The translations under genes were made by a program, and so were the position numbers. Of a DNA stretch of 64,000 nucleotides, positions 8,255 to 19,210 are shown one piece after another; the stretch's first letter is position 1, and the number at the start of each line of letters is the position of its first letter. The notes under the pieces are model-generated. The model saw nothing but the letters and a program-made list of their open reading frames with translations, was not told the origin of the DNA and searched no databases. The DNA is from Nostoc sp. RI_552 (GTDB lineage Bacteria; Cyanobacteriota; Cyanobacteriia; Cyanobacteriales; Nostocaceae), in the NCBI GenBank assembly GCA_016124525.1, contig WGNO01000013.1:33333-97332 (forward strand), in the 5' to 3' direction.

Positions 8255-10738
8255 TTAAATGTTACAGTTTACAAGTCTCGATGCGAGAGAAGAAATCATC
8301 CATGATCCATCCCTCATCCTGATACCTAAATCACCTATAAAAATCCTATCCATATGAATATAATATGAATAAAGCGGGAGGTTTCCCGACTTTTCCGATA
8401 AATACCATCCTTTCTCCACCCATCCTACGCGATCGCAAAATTTCTCCCAAGCTTCAATACCATCCTTTCTATAGCTTCCGTCTAGCTTACCACCAACGCT
8501 CAAGTAAATTTCTTTTTGGACGCTGAAGCCAAACTTCCCACCGCTATATTTTAGCCACAACTTGTCTATTGTGTGAAGGTCGGTACAGGGAAAGTTTAAT
8601 AATTCTTCTGTTCTCAACCAGTCGTCTGGCTCACGTCCTACAGCCTGAAGCATTACCAGATAGGTTTCTGTGTCCGCTTCTTGCAATTGTTGGGATTTTA
8701 AGTAGTCCCGGAGTTTGGTATAGTCTATACCTCTTTCTGAACTGAGGTCATCTTGTGTTCCTGGGGAAACTTGTAGGAGTTTATCTACATCAACTTCTGC
8801 AAAACTATATTCATCTTTAATAACCATGCTCTCTGATTTTGGTTCGAGATATACAGCAGGAGAACGCAGCAGTTCCACTAGTTTTTGATACCCACCCCAG
8901 TATTTTGTAGTTTCATTATATGGGCTAAAATCAGCAGGATTTTTGAGGGCACCATGCTGCAAATTTTTGAGTAGCTGACGGTCGCTATTTAAATCAATAA
9001 TCAATCTAGGGAATTTTAAACTGATAGCTGTAAACTTCCCTAACTGCTCTAATGTTAAAGATTTATAAGAAATACTTGTGGATTCATCAGTTAATTCATC
9101 AAAGCAGCCAGTATTACTGGCTATATAAGTTTTAAGTCTAAACAAATTAATAAACTGCTTTAAACGCCGGGGATTATAATCTAAAACTGGGGCAATCATT
9201 AAGATAATATCCCGCACCTTTTGGGAATCTTCTGTGACTTCAATTTTTAATTCTTCACGACGTTTTAATATTTTTTGTCTTTGTGTTGATGTAGTGGGAG
9301 TTTGTGGTATTGGTGTTTCTGGTTCTGGTTCGTCTTTTGCTGGTGTAATTATACGCTGAAAAACGGATTTTAGGAATTTAGCAATCTTTTGTCGGTGGGA
9401 ATACCAAAAACTATCTTTCTTTCTTTGTGGTTGAGAAATCTTGACTAGGAAACGCTCAAATTCAGATTGAGTAGGTTGTGGAACTTGAAAAGGTATTTGG
9501 ATAAACTTTTCCAAAAAAGCATAACCATATTCCATACTCTTTCTAAATGAAATGGAGCTTACTTGATGGTCAGTATCAACTGATAAATAAGGAATCAAAT
9601 AAGGAATCAAATCTTTATATTTAAGTGCAACCCCCGCCGCTACTTTTTCTCGATCCATACCTAAAATAAAAATTAACTGTGGATCGTTAGCTATCATCAT
9701 ATTAATAGCCTGCATTAGTTCGGCAGACTTAGGAACTTCACAACGGTCTAGGTCATCAATAAAAACATAAACTTTTCTTTTACCAGCATAGGCTTGAACA
9801 ATTTTCTCAAAATCTTCGTGGAACTTCTCAACAAAAGGAACTTGGTTTTCATAATTAGGAGTCTGAAGATATTTAGCCAATTCATTTTTAGGATCACCAA
9901 CATTGAGAAGTTTCAGCAGTAGGGAAATAAAGCCGATACCTGAAAACAGAAAAACTACACCCCTCAGAAGTAAGAGGGGAACATTGACTGGTGGTTGAAA
10001 TATTTGCTGAATGGGAATATTGAATGGCTTTTGAAATATTTGGGTAAGGATTTGCTGAATTTCACCTCCTGGCTGCAATAATTCCTCTCCTTTTAGTAGC
10101 GCTATAACTCCTAAAATGACTATAGTACCAAGACCAATCAGTGCCAAAGATATAAACCGAAACCCATTTTTCCAGTCATAGCGCAGCATGAACAAAATGA
10201 TATTACGGTCTATGGAAAGCTGGCGGAGAAACTCTAGGGCAAAAGCTGCCCATAAGGCTTCTGCTTTATCATGTTTCCAAACATTGAACCAGATTGTTTT
10301 AGGCTTGGATTCCAGCTTGTTAAGCTTTAAACTTATCCATTTATATATGTTAAGTAAAACAGAGGAAGATACTTTTAAAATAAATGCCACCAATTCAGTG
10401 ATTACTTTAGGCAGTTTGTTTGTATTTCTGAATTTTCTAATAAAACTCTCAGCTTGTACTTGTCCTTTTGCTAAATTTACTTGTAACTCTTTCTCCAACT
10501 TTTTATGCTGAAACTCCTCAATAGTTTTCTGGAGTTGCTTCATAAAAGAAGATTTGCCACTACCCCATTCACCTTCTATAGAAATGGTTAATGGAGGTTG
10601 GGTTACAGGGTTAGTTAAGAACTCTGCAATGGCTTCTACATAAGGTTTAAAACCAAGGTCATCTTCTGCTGCGGCTTGGTCACTTACACTGGCGTTAAGA
10701 ATAGACTCTTGTTGAAAACTGGAATTATTGACAACCAT
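8255..10738 (-). CDS. KAP-family P-loop NTPase with C-terminal GUN4 domain
   Basis: An 827-residue protein. The N-terminal KAP NTPase has Walker A GEWGSGKSS (56-64) and Walker B VYVFIDDLDRCEVP (about 324-337). Two hydrophobic segments (about 194-215 and 253-278) lie between them, the hallmark inserted membrane helices of KAP ATPases, so the protein is probably anchored on the inner face of a membrane. From about residue 666 the sequence becomes a GUN4 domain: EADTETYLVMLQAVGRE, FPCTDLHTIDKLW, KFGFSVQKEIYLSVGGK and EAWEKFCDRVGW. GUN4 domains bind Mg-porphyrins or related tetrapyrroles. The fusion suggests a tetrapyrrole-sensing or light-linked STAND-like ATPase, which is inference. A long coiled or charged linker (about 430-500) separates the halves. 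Confidence 0.88.
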   Translation of the reverse strand: MVVNNSSFQQESILNASVSDQAAAEDDLGFKPYVEAIAEFLTNPVTQPPLTISIEGEWGSGKSSFMKQLQKTIEEFQHKKLEKELQVNLAKGQVQAESFIRKFRNTNKLPKVITELVAFILKVSSSVLLNIYKWISLKLNKLESKPKTIWFNVWKHDKAEALWAAFALEFLRQLSIDRNIILFMLRYDWKNGFRFISLALIGLGTIVILGVIALLKGEELLQPGGEIQQILTQIFQKPFNIPIQQIFQPPVNVPLLLLRGVVFLFSGIGFISLLLKLLNVGDPKNELAKYLQTPNYENQVPFVEKFHEDFEKIVQAYAGKRKVYVFIDDLDRCEVPKSAELMQAINMMIANDPQLIFILGMDREKVAAGVALKYKDLIPYLIPYLSVDTDHQVSSISFRKSMEYGYAFLEKFIQIPFQVPQPTQSEFERFLVKISQPQRKKDSFWYSHRQKIAKFLKSVFQRIITPAKDEPEPETPIPQTPTTSTQRQKILKRREELKIEVTEDSQKVRDIILMIAPVLDYNPRRLKQFINLFRLKTYIASNTGCFDELTDESTSISYKSLTLEQLGKFTAISLKFPRLIIDLNSDRQLLKNLQHGALKNPADFSPYNETTKYWGGYQKLVELLRSPAVYLEPKSESMVIKDEYSFAEVDVDKLLQVSPGTQDDLSSERGIDYTKLRDYLKSQQLQEADTETYLVMLQAVGREPDDWLRTEELLNFPCTDLHTIDKLWLKYSGGKFGFSVQKEIYLSVGGKLDGSYRKDGIEAWEKFCDRVGWVEKGWYLSEKSGNLPLYSYYIHMDRIFIGDLGIRMRDGSWMISSLASRLVNCNI

Positions 10739-10873
10739 AAGTATCTAAGTAAAATTAAACATATGGTAATATACTAAGATACTAAGATACTAGTACGGTT
10801 TGATTTATGAAAAAATTATGTATTTTAGGTTGCGTGAGTATAAAATCTATAATTTATGCTGACCTTTGAGCAT

Positions 10874-12094
10874 TCACCATTTCATTAATCCCATGTCGCG
10901 TAAACCTTGGCGTAGTCTGTGGGCTTCTTCGGGGTTTTGTTGTTCGTAAAGTAAAATCGCATTTTTAAAGGCTGTTAAACTTCCTTGAACATTACCAACT
11001 TTTAGCTGTACTACCCCTAAGTTTTGATAAGCTTGTGCATAGTTGGGATTAAGCTTGATGGCTTTTTGGTAACAGGCGAGTGCATTAGTAAATAAACCCA
11101 AAGTTTTAAAGATCATTCCCAAGTTATAGTGTCCCATGACAAAAGTAGGGTCAATTTTTAAGGATGTTTCATAAGCAACTTTAGCACCGTTGATATCGCC
11201 AGAGGCTTTGAGTAAGTTGCCCAAATTGTTATATGCTCCTAATTTGAGCATGGGATAAATTGGCTGCTTAACAGCAGCTTGATAGTGATAAATAGCCTTT
11301 TGACTATCTTGTAAATGATTGTAGGCAATGCCTAAATGGTAATGTAGTTCATACAAAGTCTCATAGTTTTCTTCTGGTATTATTCCCTGATGCTGAGAAT
11401 TTGCCTGGTTAAAACCTCTTTCTAATAACTCTAAACCTTGAGTGAGTTTACCAGTTTGTACATACAATGCCCCTAATTTACTGCAAACATAGGAATCATT
11501 AGGATGAGTTGCCAAAAATCCTTCCATTGTAGTTTGGGCTTTGGCGTATTTATCACTTTTGGCGATAGCAGTTTTTTGATACCCTTGATGGAGGATTGCC
11601 ACTCCTTGTAAATAACCGATTTGCCAATGGGGTTCTTGGGTTAATATTGCTGCTACACTGTCATCCACTAAAGCATGATAAGGTCGCTGAAAGTGAATTT
11701 GAGTGTGGTTGCGAAACAGTCGAGATACCAGAGAATAAGGAGATTGTGCTGCGCCAACTTCTTGACGCAGAAGATTAATTAAAAGATATTCTTCATTTTG
11801 AATTGCTGACTTTATTTGCGGCACAATATTTGGGGTGATAGTTTCGTCAGCATCCAACACTAAAATCCAATCACCAGTAACATATTTTAGCGTCGCATTA
11901 CGAGCTGCACTGAAGTCATTACACCACTGAAAATAGTATACCCTCCCACCAAATAGTTGAGCAACATCAGGAGTGCCATCCTTTGAACCAGTATCAAGTA
12001 TGATAATTTCATCTACCAAACCTTGCACACTACTCAAACATTTAGGCAGTGTAGCTGCTTCATTTTTGACAATCATGCAGAGACTTAATTTCAT
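10874..12094 (-). CDS. Family 2 glycosyltransferase with C-terminal TPR repeats
   Basis: A 406-residue cytoplasmic protein. The N-terminal GT-A domain (residues 1 to about 230) has SLCMIVKNEAATLPKCL, DEIIILDTGSKDGT and the metal-binding VLDADE motif, as in the SunS/TPR-glycosyltransferase group. From about 195 to the end there are TPR-like helices (for example YNNLGNLLKASGDINGAKVAYE, MGHYNLGMIFKTLGLFTNALACYQ, YAQAYQNLGVVQLKVGNVQGSL). The donor sugar and acceptor cannot be read from the sequence. TPR fusion suggests a protein or lipid-linked acceptor. The gene stands alone, facing the KAP gene's direction with a 135-base gap. Confidence 0.85.
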   Translation of the reverse strand: MKLSLCMIVKNEAATLPKCLSSVQGLVDEIIILDTGSKDGTPDVAQLFGGRVYYFQWCNDFSAARNATLKYVTGDWILVLDADETITPNIVPQIKSAIQNEEYLLINLLRQEVGAAQSPYSLVSRLFRNHTQIHFQRPYHALVDDSVAAILTQEPHWQIGYLQGVAILHQGYQKTAIAKSDKYAKAQTTMEGFLATHPNDSYVCSKLGALYVQTGKLTQGLELLERGFNQANSQHQGIIPEENYETLYELHYHLGIAYNHLQDSQKAIYHYQAAVKQPIYPMLKLGAYNNLGNLLKASGDINGAKVAYETSLKIDPTFVMGHYNLGMIFKTLGLFTNALACYQKAIKLNPNYAQAYQNLGVVQLKVGNVQGSLTAFKNAILLYEQQNPEEAHRLRQGLRDMGLMKW

Positions 12095-12499
12095 ATCGCC
12101 GAAAAATTTTAATATCAGGTTAATAGACTGATGTCACCCAATTTAATTGTCTGCCGATATTGGCATTGTTAGTAGATGTAGATGTTGATAAAGTCTAATT
12201 TATCACTGGCCATAGCGACGATAAAACCCGGAACCACCCCAAAAAAACCCGCTGGGGGATTAAAAACCTTAATTTTTGCTTACTCCACCTCAAAGGAACT
12301 TACTGAGGCAGTAGCAAAGTATACTTATGTCAAACTTTTAAAACGTCCTATCTTTATCACTGTTGTATCCCAAAAATATTATTTATTCCCCATGTAATTC
12401 TTCGATAGCTGTAGATTCATAACAGGAATATTATTAAATTTATTGCATTAAAATTTTATCTAGAAATCCTATTTAATTTACCAACACCTAGATGTCCAG

Positions 12500-12526
12500 C
12501 CCCAGAACTTCTTGAAGAAGTCGGGG
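12500..12526. terminator. GC-capped hairpin with ACTTCTT-G-AAGAAGT core
   Basis: CCCC and GGGG ends bracket a 7-bp palindromic core (12507-12521) with small internal mismatches. It has no T-run. It could act as a bidirectional terminator or be a dispersed palindrome. Confidence 0.4.
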
Positions 12527-12582
12527 TCTTGAAGTTACTAACTTATTGATGATTGCCATAAATCATTTCTACAACAAAAATA

Positions 12583-12604
12583 CCGACTTTGTGAACAAAG
12601 TCGG
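12583..12604 (-). terminator. Perfect 10-bp hairpin downstream of trxA
   Basis: CCGACTTTGT, a GA loop and ACAAAGTCGG. It is located 170 bases past the trxA stop on the minus strand. On that strand it is followed by a T-rich stretch (complement of CAACAAAAATA), fitting a factor-independent terminator. Confidence 0.5.
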
Positions 12605-12773
12605 GAATTTGAGTCAAATAATTATGACAAATTAAATTAAATTCCTATAATATCAGGCGATTTATAAATAACTAACAGTTAATTTATATACTGATCTAAA
12701 GTCCACAGTAACTTAATTGTCAATTATGTAATTTGCAAGCATTGCTAATTATCAACTCGTACCAATAAACAAG

Positions 12774-13100
12774 CTAGAGTAACTTGTCCACAGCACCACT
12801 GAACTGTTCATAAGGAGAAACACCCACAATGGTTTCTGCTAACTCACCATCCTTGAACATTAAAACCGCCGGAATACTACGTAAACCAAATCTTTTGAAA
12901 ATAGGTTTATTATTGTCAATATCTACCTTCACCACCTGAACACGACCTTTGTATTGTTCCGCAAGTTGATCCATTAACGGACTCACAACACGACAGGGTC
13001 CACACCAAGTAGCAGTAAAATCAACAACAACAATTTTGTTTTCACTTAAAAGAGTATCAAATTCCCTTTCTTCCACATAAGCAACTGTTTCAGTAGACAT
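12774..13100 (-). CDS. trxA: Thioredoxin
   Basis: A 108-residue classical thioredoxin that reduces protein disulfides in the cytosol. The active site WCGPC is at residues 32-36 within VDFTATWCGPCRVVSP, and the cis-proline loop SIPAVLMF follows. Length and fold elements (VVKVDIDNNKP, GLRSIPAV, TIVGVSPYEQF) match the single-domain m/x/y-type thioredoxins of cyanobacteria; the subtype is not assigned. It is monocistronic with its own downstream hairpin. Confidence 0.93.
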   Translation of the reverse strand: MSTETVAYVEEREFDTLLSENKIVVVDFTATWCGPCRVVSPLMDQLAEQYKGRVQVVKVDIDNNKPIFKRFGLRSIPAVLMFKDGELAETIVGVSPYEQFSGAVDKLL

Positions 13101-13223
13101 TTATCTCAATCTCCAATGTAAAATTTGAGTAAAAAGGTAACTTTAAAACTATACTGCTTTCTCTACCTTAGTAAAACATCAAACACTCCCTATTTTCGTA
13201 AATAATTTGATACATGACAAAAA

Positions 13224-13940
13224 ATGACAAAAAATAAAAATACTATCACTTATTCACGAGTTATACATCTAAGTCACATAATAGATACGGATATTCCCCA
13301 ATGGCCTGGTGACCCCCCAGTGGAATTTACCAATGTCGCCAATATCCCACAGGATGGTTATTACCTCCGGCGTTTCTGCTTAGGAGAACACAGCGCCACT
13401 CATATCAACGCACCAAACAGTTTTCACCAGAACAAAGTGGGAATTGACCAATACTCGGCTCAGTCCTTGGTGTTACCGGGGGTAGTTATTGATATTTGTA
13501 AAGCCGCAGCTGTTAATGCTGATTACAGCTTAACTATTGGCGATGTTCTCACTTGGGAGAAACAACACGGTGAAATTCCCATGGGAAGTTTAGTAATACT
13601 TTATACAGGATGGCAAAATAAATGGTTAGATAAAAATGCCTTTTTTAACACAGATGTTAAAGGAATTATGCACTTTTGCGGATTTAGCTATGAAGCAACT
13701 CAGTTTCTCTTGCAGCAACGGCAAATTGCTGGTTTAGCCACTGATACCCATGGTGTAGACCCCGGACAGGATAACAGTTTTAGTATTAACAGTTTAGTTT
13801 TGGCACAGCAAGGGATTGTTTTGGAAAATCTGACAAATTTACACGAGTTACCAGCTAGGGGTACTACTGTAATAATTGGTGTTTTGAGGTTGCGGAATGG
13901 TTCAGGGTCTCCTGTGGGAATCTTAGCTTTGGTACCGTAA
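13224..13940 (+). CDS. Cyclase-family metal-dependent hydrolase (kynurenine formamidase-like)
   Basis: A 238-residue protein of the cyclase/Kyn-formamidase fold. HLSHIIDTDIPQWPGDPP at the start and the metal-binding stretch GEHSATHINAPNSFH (normally HxGTHxDxPxH) identify the family; here the first position reads HSATHIN, a mild variation. GLATDTHGVDPG and NLHELPARGT also fit. Members hydrolyse N-formylkynurenine, isatin or related amides; the substrate cannot be assigned. It is transcribed away from trxA with about 120 bases between them. Confidence 0.82.
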   Translation: MTKNKNTITYSRVIHLSHIIDTDIPQWPGDPPVEFTNVANIPQDGYYLRRFCLGEHSATHINAPNSFHQNKVGIDQYSAQSLVLPGVVIDICKAAAVNADYSLTIGDVLTWEKQHGEIPMGSLVILYTGWQNKWLDKNAFFNTDVKGIMHFCGFSYEATQFLLQQRQIAGLATDTHGVDPGQDNSFSINSLVLAQQGIVLENLTNLHELPARGTTVIIGVLRLRNGSGSPVGILALVP

Positions 13941-14123
13941 AGAAGAATTTGCCCAGTTTCTCAAACCTAGAAAGAATTGATGGCTAAAATGAAGAAACTA
14001 CACCAACTTTAATCAAGATGTTGGCAATTTCACCATGGATGAACATTACTGTTTACCTATGTTTACTTTGCTATTTATGCAGATTTGACCAAGAGCAATA
14101 CCCAAAAATAGGGAAGGTGTGAC

Positions 14124-14489
14124 ATGACAATTATCTTAGACCATACCATAGTGCCTGCCCGTGATAAGGAAAAATCGGCACGCTTTTTTGCAGAAATTTT
14201 TGGACTAAAACTTGAAACTTCTGTTGGTCATTTTGCTGCTGTGCGTGTCAATGACAAGTTAACCTTCGATTTTGCTGACAGAGAACAATTTGACTCTCAC
14301 CATTATGCTTTTCATGTCAGTGATGAAGAATTTGATGCCATCTTTACACGCATTAAAGAAAAAGGACTTGAATACAGCAGCGACCCCATGCATCAAAACA
14401 AAGGTGAAATCAATCATAGAATGGGAGGGCGTGGTTTTTATTTCTATGACCTCGATGGTCATAATTTAGAACTGTTGACTCGTACTTAA
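14124..14489 (+). CDS. VOC-family (glyoxalase/bleomycin-resistance fold) protein
   Basis: A 121-residue single vicinal-oxygen-chelate module. The beta-alpha-beta-beta-beta pattern is clear: LDHTIVPARDKEKSARFFAEIFGL at the start, the central YAFHVSDEEFDAIFTRIKEKG, and GGRGFYFYDLDGHNLELLT at the end with the metal-ligand type glutamate (NLELL). Functions range from dioxygenases to resistance proteins and nothing here narrows it. GGAAGG lies about 8 bases before the ATG. Confidence 0.85.
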   Translation: MTIILDHTIVPARDKEKSARFFAEIFGLKLETSVGHFAAVRVNDKLTFDFADREQFDSHHYAFHVSDEEFDAIFTRIKEKGLEYSSDPMHQNKGEINHRMGGRGFYFYDLDGHNLELLTRT

Positions 14490-15061
14490 TTAACAGTCTC
14501 CGGGCTTAAGCCAGGTATATTCAACAGTTGTGGCATATACCCTTACTTAGGGTAATTTCCAAAATGGCTAATTTTTCTCTAGATGGATACATAAAGGCAA
14601 CGTAGTTTCATTACTTGACTATCACTTGGCTTTTATACCTAAACCCCGGAAAAAAGTTCTTACCGGAGGAATGGCTCAAGGAGTTCAGCAAATCATCAAC
14701 TTAACCTCAAGGGTTTTCAGCCTATTTTTTTATAATCTCAAATATAAAATTGCAGGAGTAGCCCAGACTGATTAATCTAGGCTACTTCTGCTACACCCCT
14801 TGCACAATCAAAAGATACCACTCTCAAAAAATATATGTCTGCCAAATTGCCAGATAACTGTATTTTGCTGACTCAGCGCCTGGGTGAAAAACTTGGTTTA
14901 TTGGCAATAGCTCCATTGAAAGGCCTAAACTTCAGTTAATTAACAGATTTTGGGAATGGTTGGTAATGCTACTAGATGTAACTCTACTGAATGTCGTGAC
15001 TAAATGTACAGTGTTGCTTTTTCACTGTTACATTAATTGAGAAAATTAGGAGGATTTAATC
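14490..15061. other. Spacer with a hairpin and decayed sequence
   Basis: 572 bases. It contains a strong hairpin (14752-14791) and a 34-codon frame at 14835-14939 that may be debris. The last 60 bases carry AGGAGG just before the truncated nucleotidyltransferase frame at 15062. Confidence 0.5.
14752..14791 (+). terminator. 12-bp hairpin GCAGGAGTAGCC / GGCTACTTCTGC
   Basis: Arms at 14752-14763 and 14780-14791 pair with one G-T, around a 16-base loop. It is the most stable hairpin in this spacer and lies 260 bases downstream of the VOC gene. No T-run follows. Confidence 0.45.
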
Positions 15062-15253
15062 ATGAATATTTGGAAATTACTCAAACAAAAGCGAGAAGAT
15101 ATTTTCAAGATTGCTGCTAAACATGGAGGGTCAAATATACGCATATTTGGATCAGTAGTACGGGGTGTGGATTTTATAGTGGATGTAGTTACTATTAAAA
15201 GATTAGGGGAAAACTGGCGTGATGGCATTTTCAATGAGGGAGTTTCATTGTGA
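15062..15253 (+). pseudogene. MNT-type nucleotidyltransferase with internal deletion
   Basis: 63 residues with a good Shine-Dalgarno (AGGAGG) at the ATG. The start KREDIFKIAAKHGGSNIRIFGSVVRG is the N-terminal half of a minimal nucleotidyltransferase (MntA-type, partner of HEPN toxins) up to the GSxxRG motif. It then jumps to [28 protein letters not shown], which matches the end of the same family (KVDVVTxKGL...RIRxxVLxEAVxL). The segment with the catalytic DxD and about 30 residues is missing, so it should be inactive. The IS5-type transposase remnant begins immediately after it. Confidence 0.65.
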
Positions 15254-15254
15254 A

Positions 15255-15410
15255 CAAAACAAAGGTTTTGTATTACTCCCCAAATGTTGGCTTGTTGAGA
15301 GGACTTTTGGTTGGTTCAATTGGTGGCGAAGATTAAGGAAAGATGATGAAATTCTACCTGAAACAACTGAGGCTTTTATTTATGTCGCTCTCTCAACGAA
15401 GATATCCACA
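15255..15410 (+). pseudogene. IS5-family transposase C-terminal remnant
   Basis: Within an open frame from 15219 the segment [25 protein letters not shown] followed by [15 protein letters not shown] is the C-terminal DDE region of IS5-type transposases, where VERTFGW carries the catalytic glutamate. Everything N-terminal is gone and the sequence after about 15405 no longer fits the family. The frame stays open to 15563 without meaning. It is debris of an element that probably inserted here and then decayed. Confidence 0.65.
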
Positions 15411-15559
15411 GCTAAAGGCATTAGATTTATTGGAATTAAGTTTAAAGGAAGCAAAATTATAGCTTTCTTCCTTTGGGTCTTTGCTCCTGTGGGCAAAACA
15501 CAAAAAAAGGAGATAGAGCTATCAAGCCTATCCCCAAAAAATTCATTAATCAACCAAGA

Positions 15560-17211
<1,652 letters not shown>

Positions 17212-19023
17212 GTGTCCTGGCAATTTTTGGCGATGGCCAAAGAATTCCTGTTGTCGAAATTTGCTTCTATTGAGGATCAACAGGCATTTTTAAACGAAAG
17301 TTACCTTGGTAATATCAGGACTGTGACAAAGGGGATGCTCGGTTTAGAAATATCTAATCAAGCCTTTCACCCACCTAGGAGGCGGATATCAATCAAAGGG
17401 ATTTTCGGCAGAGGTGTCATAGCAACAATGGCAGGTTCAATGACTATAGCTGTTGTTTCTATACCGAAAGCCTCAGCTCAGATTCCCATTTTGCCTTTTC
17501 TCCAATCTCCCAGTGTTCGTAGTAGCGATACCGACAACAGAACTGTTTCTGGATGGATTTATTTAGACGGCTACCCAGTATTTCAGATAGCAGCAACAAG
17601 AAGCAATTTTCCCGAGCGTTCCCAAAATATCCAACAAAATTTTCATCAAATCCGCCAAAATTACTTAAGGTCATCTAACCCAGAAATAGAAATTGAAACT
17701 CAGACATCAAATGGATTACCAGTAATTCATGTTAATGGTCAATACCTCATGACCGTTACCATTGAAGATGCGAGACTAAGAAAAGAAGAGCCACCAATAT
17801 CGGCAATTCAAATCACAGAACAATTGAAAACAGGCTTGCAAAGAGCTAGCAAACAGCGAACTAGTGAATTTTTAATCAATCAAGCTAAAACCGCCGGTAG
17901 TGTTGCACTATTAATAATTGCAACGAGTGGGGGGGTATATTATTTACAAAGACGTTTAAAACCTGATTTACAACATTCAATCTTGGCGATTTCAGATGAT
18001 GCTCAACAGTTGACAACTCAACTAAATCAACAACAAGATGGACATATTCAAGAAGTCAAGAAAAGACTTTTTCAATTAACTCAATTCGGGATTTGGGGAA
18101 GTGGAATTGTTTTCATCTTGGGTCTATTTCCTTATACTCGAGTGCTTCAGCTGGGGATTGTCTCAGCTGCCCAAATTCCTTTAAGATTGGGGATTATCTT
18201 CCTGGGAAGTTATGTGGCAATTCGTTTCACCTATGCTCTCATTGACCGCTTTACCTCTACTTTGATTAACAGTGGTGTCTTATTAAACTCAGAAGCTTCC
18301 AGGCGAATGGAACTGCGAGTTTCCACATTTTCCGGTGTGACTAAAAGTATCACTACTGGTATTTGGGTGGGAGTTGGCGTTTTACTATCCCTGCTTTCTT
18401 TGGGTATAGATATCATTCCCTTATTAGCAGGTGCTGGTTTAATCGGTGTAGCATTGTCTTTGGCTTCCCAAAGTTTAATCAAAGATGCCATTAACGGTTT
18501 TCTCGTCATCGTTGAAGACCAGTATGCTTTAGGCGATGTGATTGTTGTGGGAGATGTGGGAGGCTTGGTGGAAAATCTCAATCTGCGGATTACTCAGTTG
18601 CGAGATAGTGAAGGGCGTTTAATTACAATTCCCAATAGTGAAATTAAAGTTGTGGCTAATCTTTCTAGCCGTTGGTCACGAGCTGATTTAACTATTCCAG
18701 TTGCTTATCAAAATGACATTAATGAAGCATTGGAATTAATTGCAAAGGTAGGCTCGGAGATGAGTCAAGATCCCCACTGGAAACGTCAAATTCTGGAAAT
18801 TCCTCAAGTTCTCGGAATAGATAACTTTGGCGATCGCGGTTTGATGGTTCGTGTCTGGATTAAGACACTACCACTCAAGCAATGGGATGTGGGACGAGAG
18901 TTTCGTCGTCGCTTGAAAATCACCTTTGACCAAGCTGGATTTTCTATTCCTGTACCTCAACAAGGTATTTGGCTCAATGACTCTCAATTGCAGCACTTGC
19001 CAGTTAATGGTAAATCTGAGTAG
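17212..19023 (+). CDS. MscS-family mechanosensitive channel with exported N-terminal domain
   Basis: A 603-residue membrane protein. A hydrophobic segment at about 66-86 ending SIPKASAQ resembles a signal or anchor. A polar domain of about 150 residues follows (about 95-215, GWIYLDGYPVFQIA...). The helices after that include AGSVALLIIATSGGVYYL and three more at about 295-400. The MscS pore-lining helix and beta domain are seen in IPLLAGAGLIGVALSLASQSLIKDAINGFLVIVEDQYALGDVI, and VVGDVGGLVENLNLRITQLRDSEGRLITIPNSEI follows. These channels open under membrane tension and release solutes on osmotic downshock. The GTG start is set by AAGGAGG 7 bases upstream. Confidence 0.9.
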   Translation: MSWQFLAMAKEFLLSKFASIEDQQAFLNESYLGNIRTVTKGMLGLEISNQAFHPPRRRISIKGIFGRGVIATMAGSMTIAVVSIPKASAQIPILPFLQSPSVRSSDTDNRTVSGWIYLDGYPVFQIAATRSNFPERSQNIQQNFHQIRQNYLRSSNPEIEIETQTSNGLPVIHVNGQYLMTVTIEDARLRKEEPPISAIQITEQLKTGLQRASKQRTSEFLINQAKTAGSVALLIIATSGGVYYLQRRLKPDLQHSILAISDDAQQLTTQLNQQQDGHIQEVKKRLFQLTQFGIWGSGIVFILGLFPYTRVLQLGIVSAAQIPLRLGIIFLGSYVAIRFTYALIDRFTSTLINSGVLLNSEASRRMELRVSTFSGVTKSITTGIWVGVGVLLSLLSLGIDIIPLLAGAGLIGVALSLASQSLIKDAINGFLVIVEDQYALGDVIVVGDVGGLVENLNLRITQLRDSEGRLITIPNSEIKVVANLSSRWSRADLTIPVAYQNDINEALELIAKVGSEMSQDPHWKRQILEIPQVLGIDNFGDRGLMVRVWIKTLPLKQWDVGREFRRRLKITFDQAGFSIPVPQQGIWLNDSQLQHLPVNGKSE

Positions 19024-19058
19024 TCATTAGTCGTTGGTCAAATTATTACCAAACTGTT

Positions 19059-19095
19059 GTAGAGACTTTGTATGTAATGTCTCTACATTTTTTTA
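19059..19095 (+). terminator. Factor-independent terminator after the MscS gene
   Basis: GTAGAGAC (19059-19066) pairs with GTCTCTAC (19079-19086) and is followed by ATTTTTTT. It lies 36 bases past the stop. Confidence 0.75.
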
Positions 19096-19210
19096 TTTTA
19101 ATAAGCAGCAAATAACCTCTGGCTATATCAGAACATTTGTACTATAATAGACCATAGCGCTGACAAAGCCTAGTGAAGAGCAAAACGGCTCCAAACAACA
19201 GTTCTGGAGG

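Larger units (their letters stand above)
12095..12773. other. Spacer with two hairpins between the GT2-TPR and thioredoxin genes
   Basis: 679 bases without a convincing gene. A 71-codon plus-strand frame (12182-12397) lacks a good ribosome binding site and recognisable content. Two hairpins at 12500-12526 and 12583-12604 are listed separately. The latter lies downstream of trxA on the minus strand. Confidence 0.5.

Noticed and set aside
12182..12397. 71-codon plus-strand reading frame between the GT2-TPR and thioredoxin genes
   Set aside because: No ribosome binding site, no recognisable domain, unusual composition, and it lies in a spacer with hairpins. Kept as non-coding.
14835..14939. 34-codon frame MSAKLPDNCILLTQRLGEKL...
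   Set aside because: No ribosome binding site and no clear family; probably debris in a decaying spacer.
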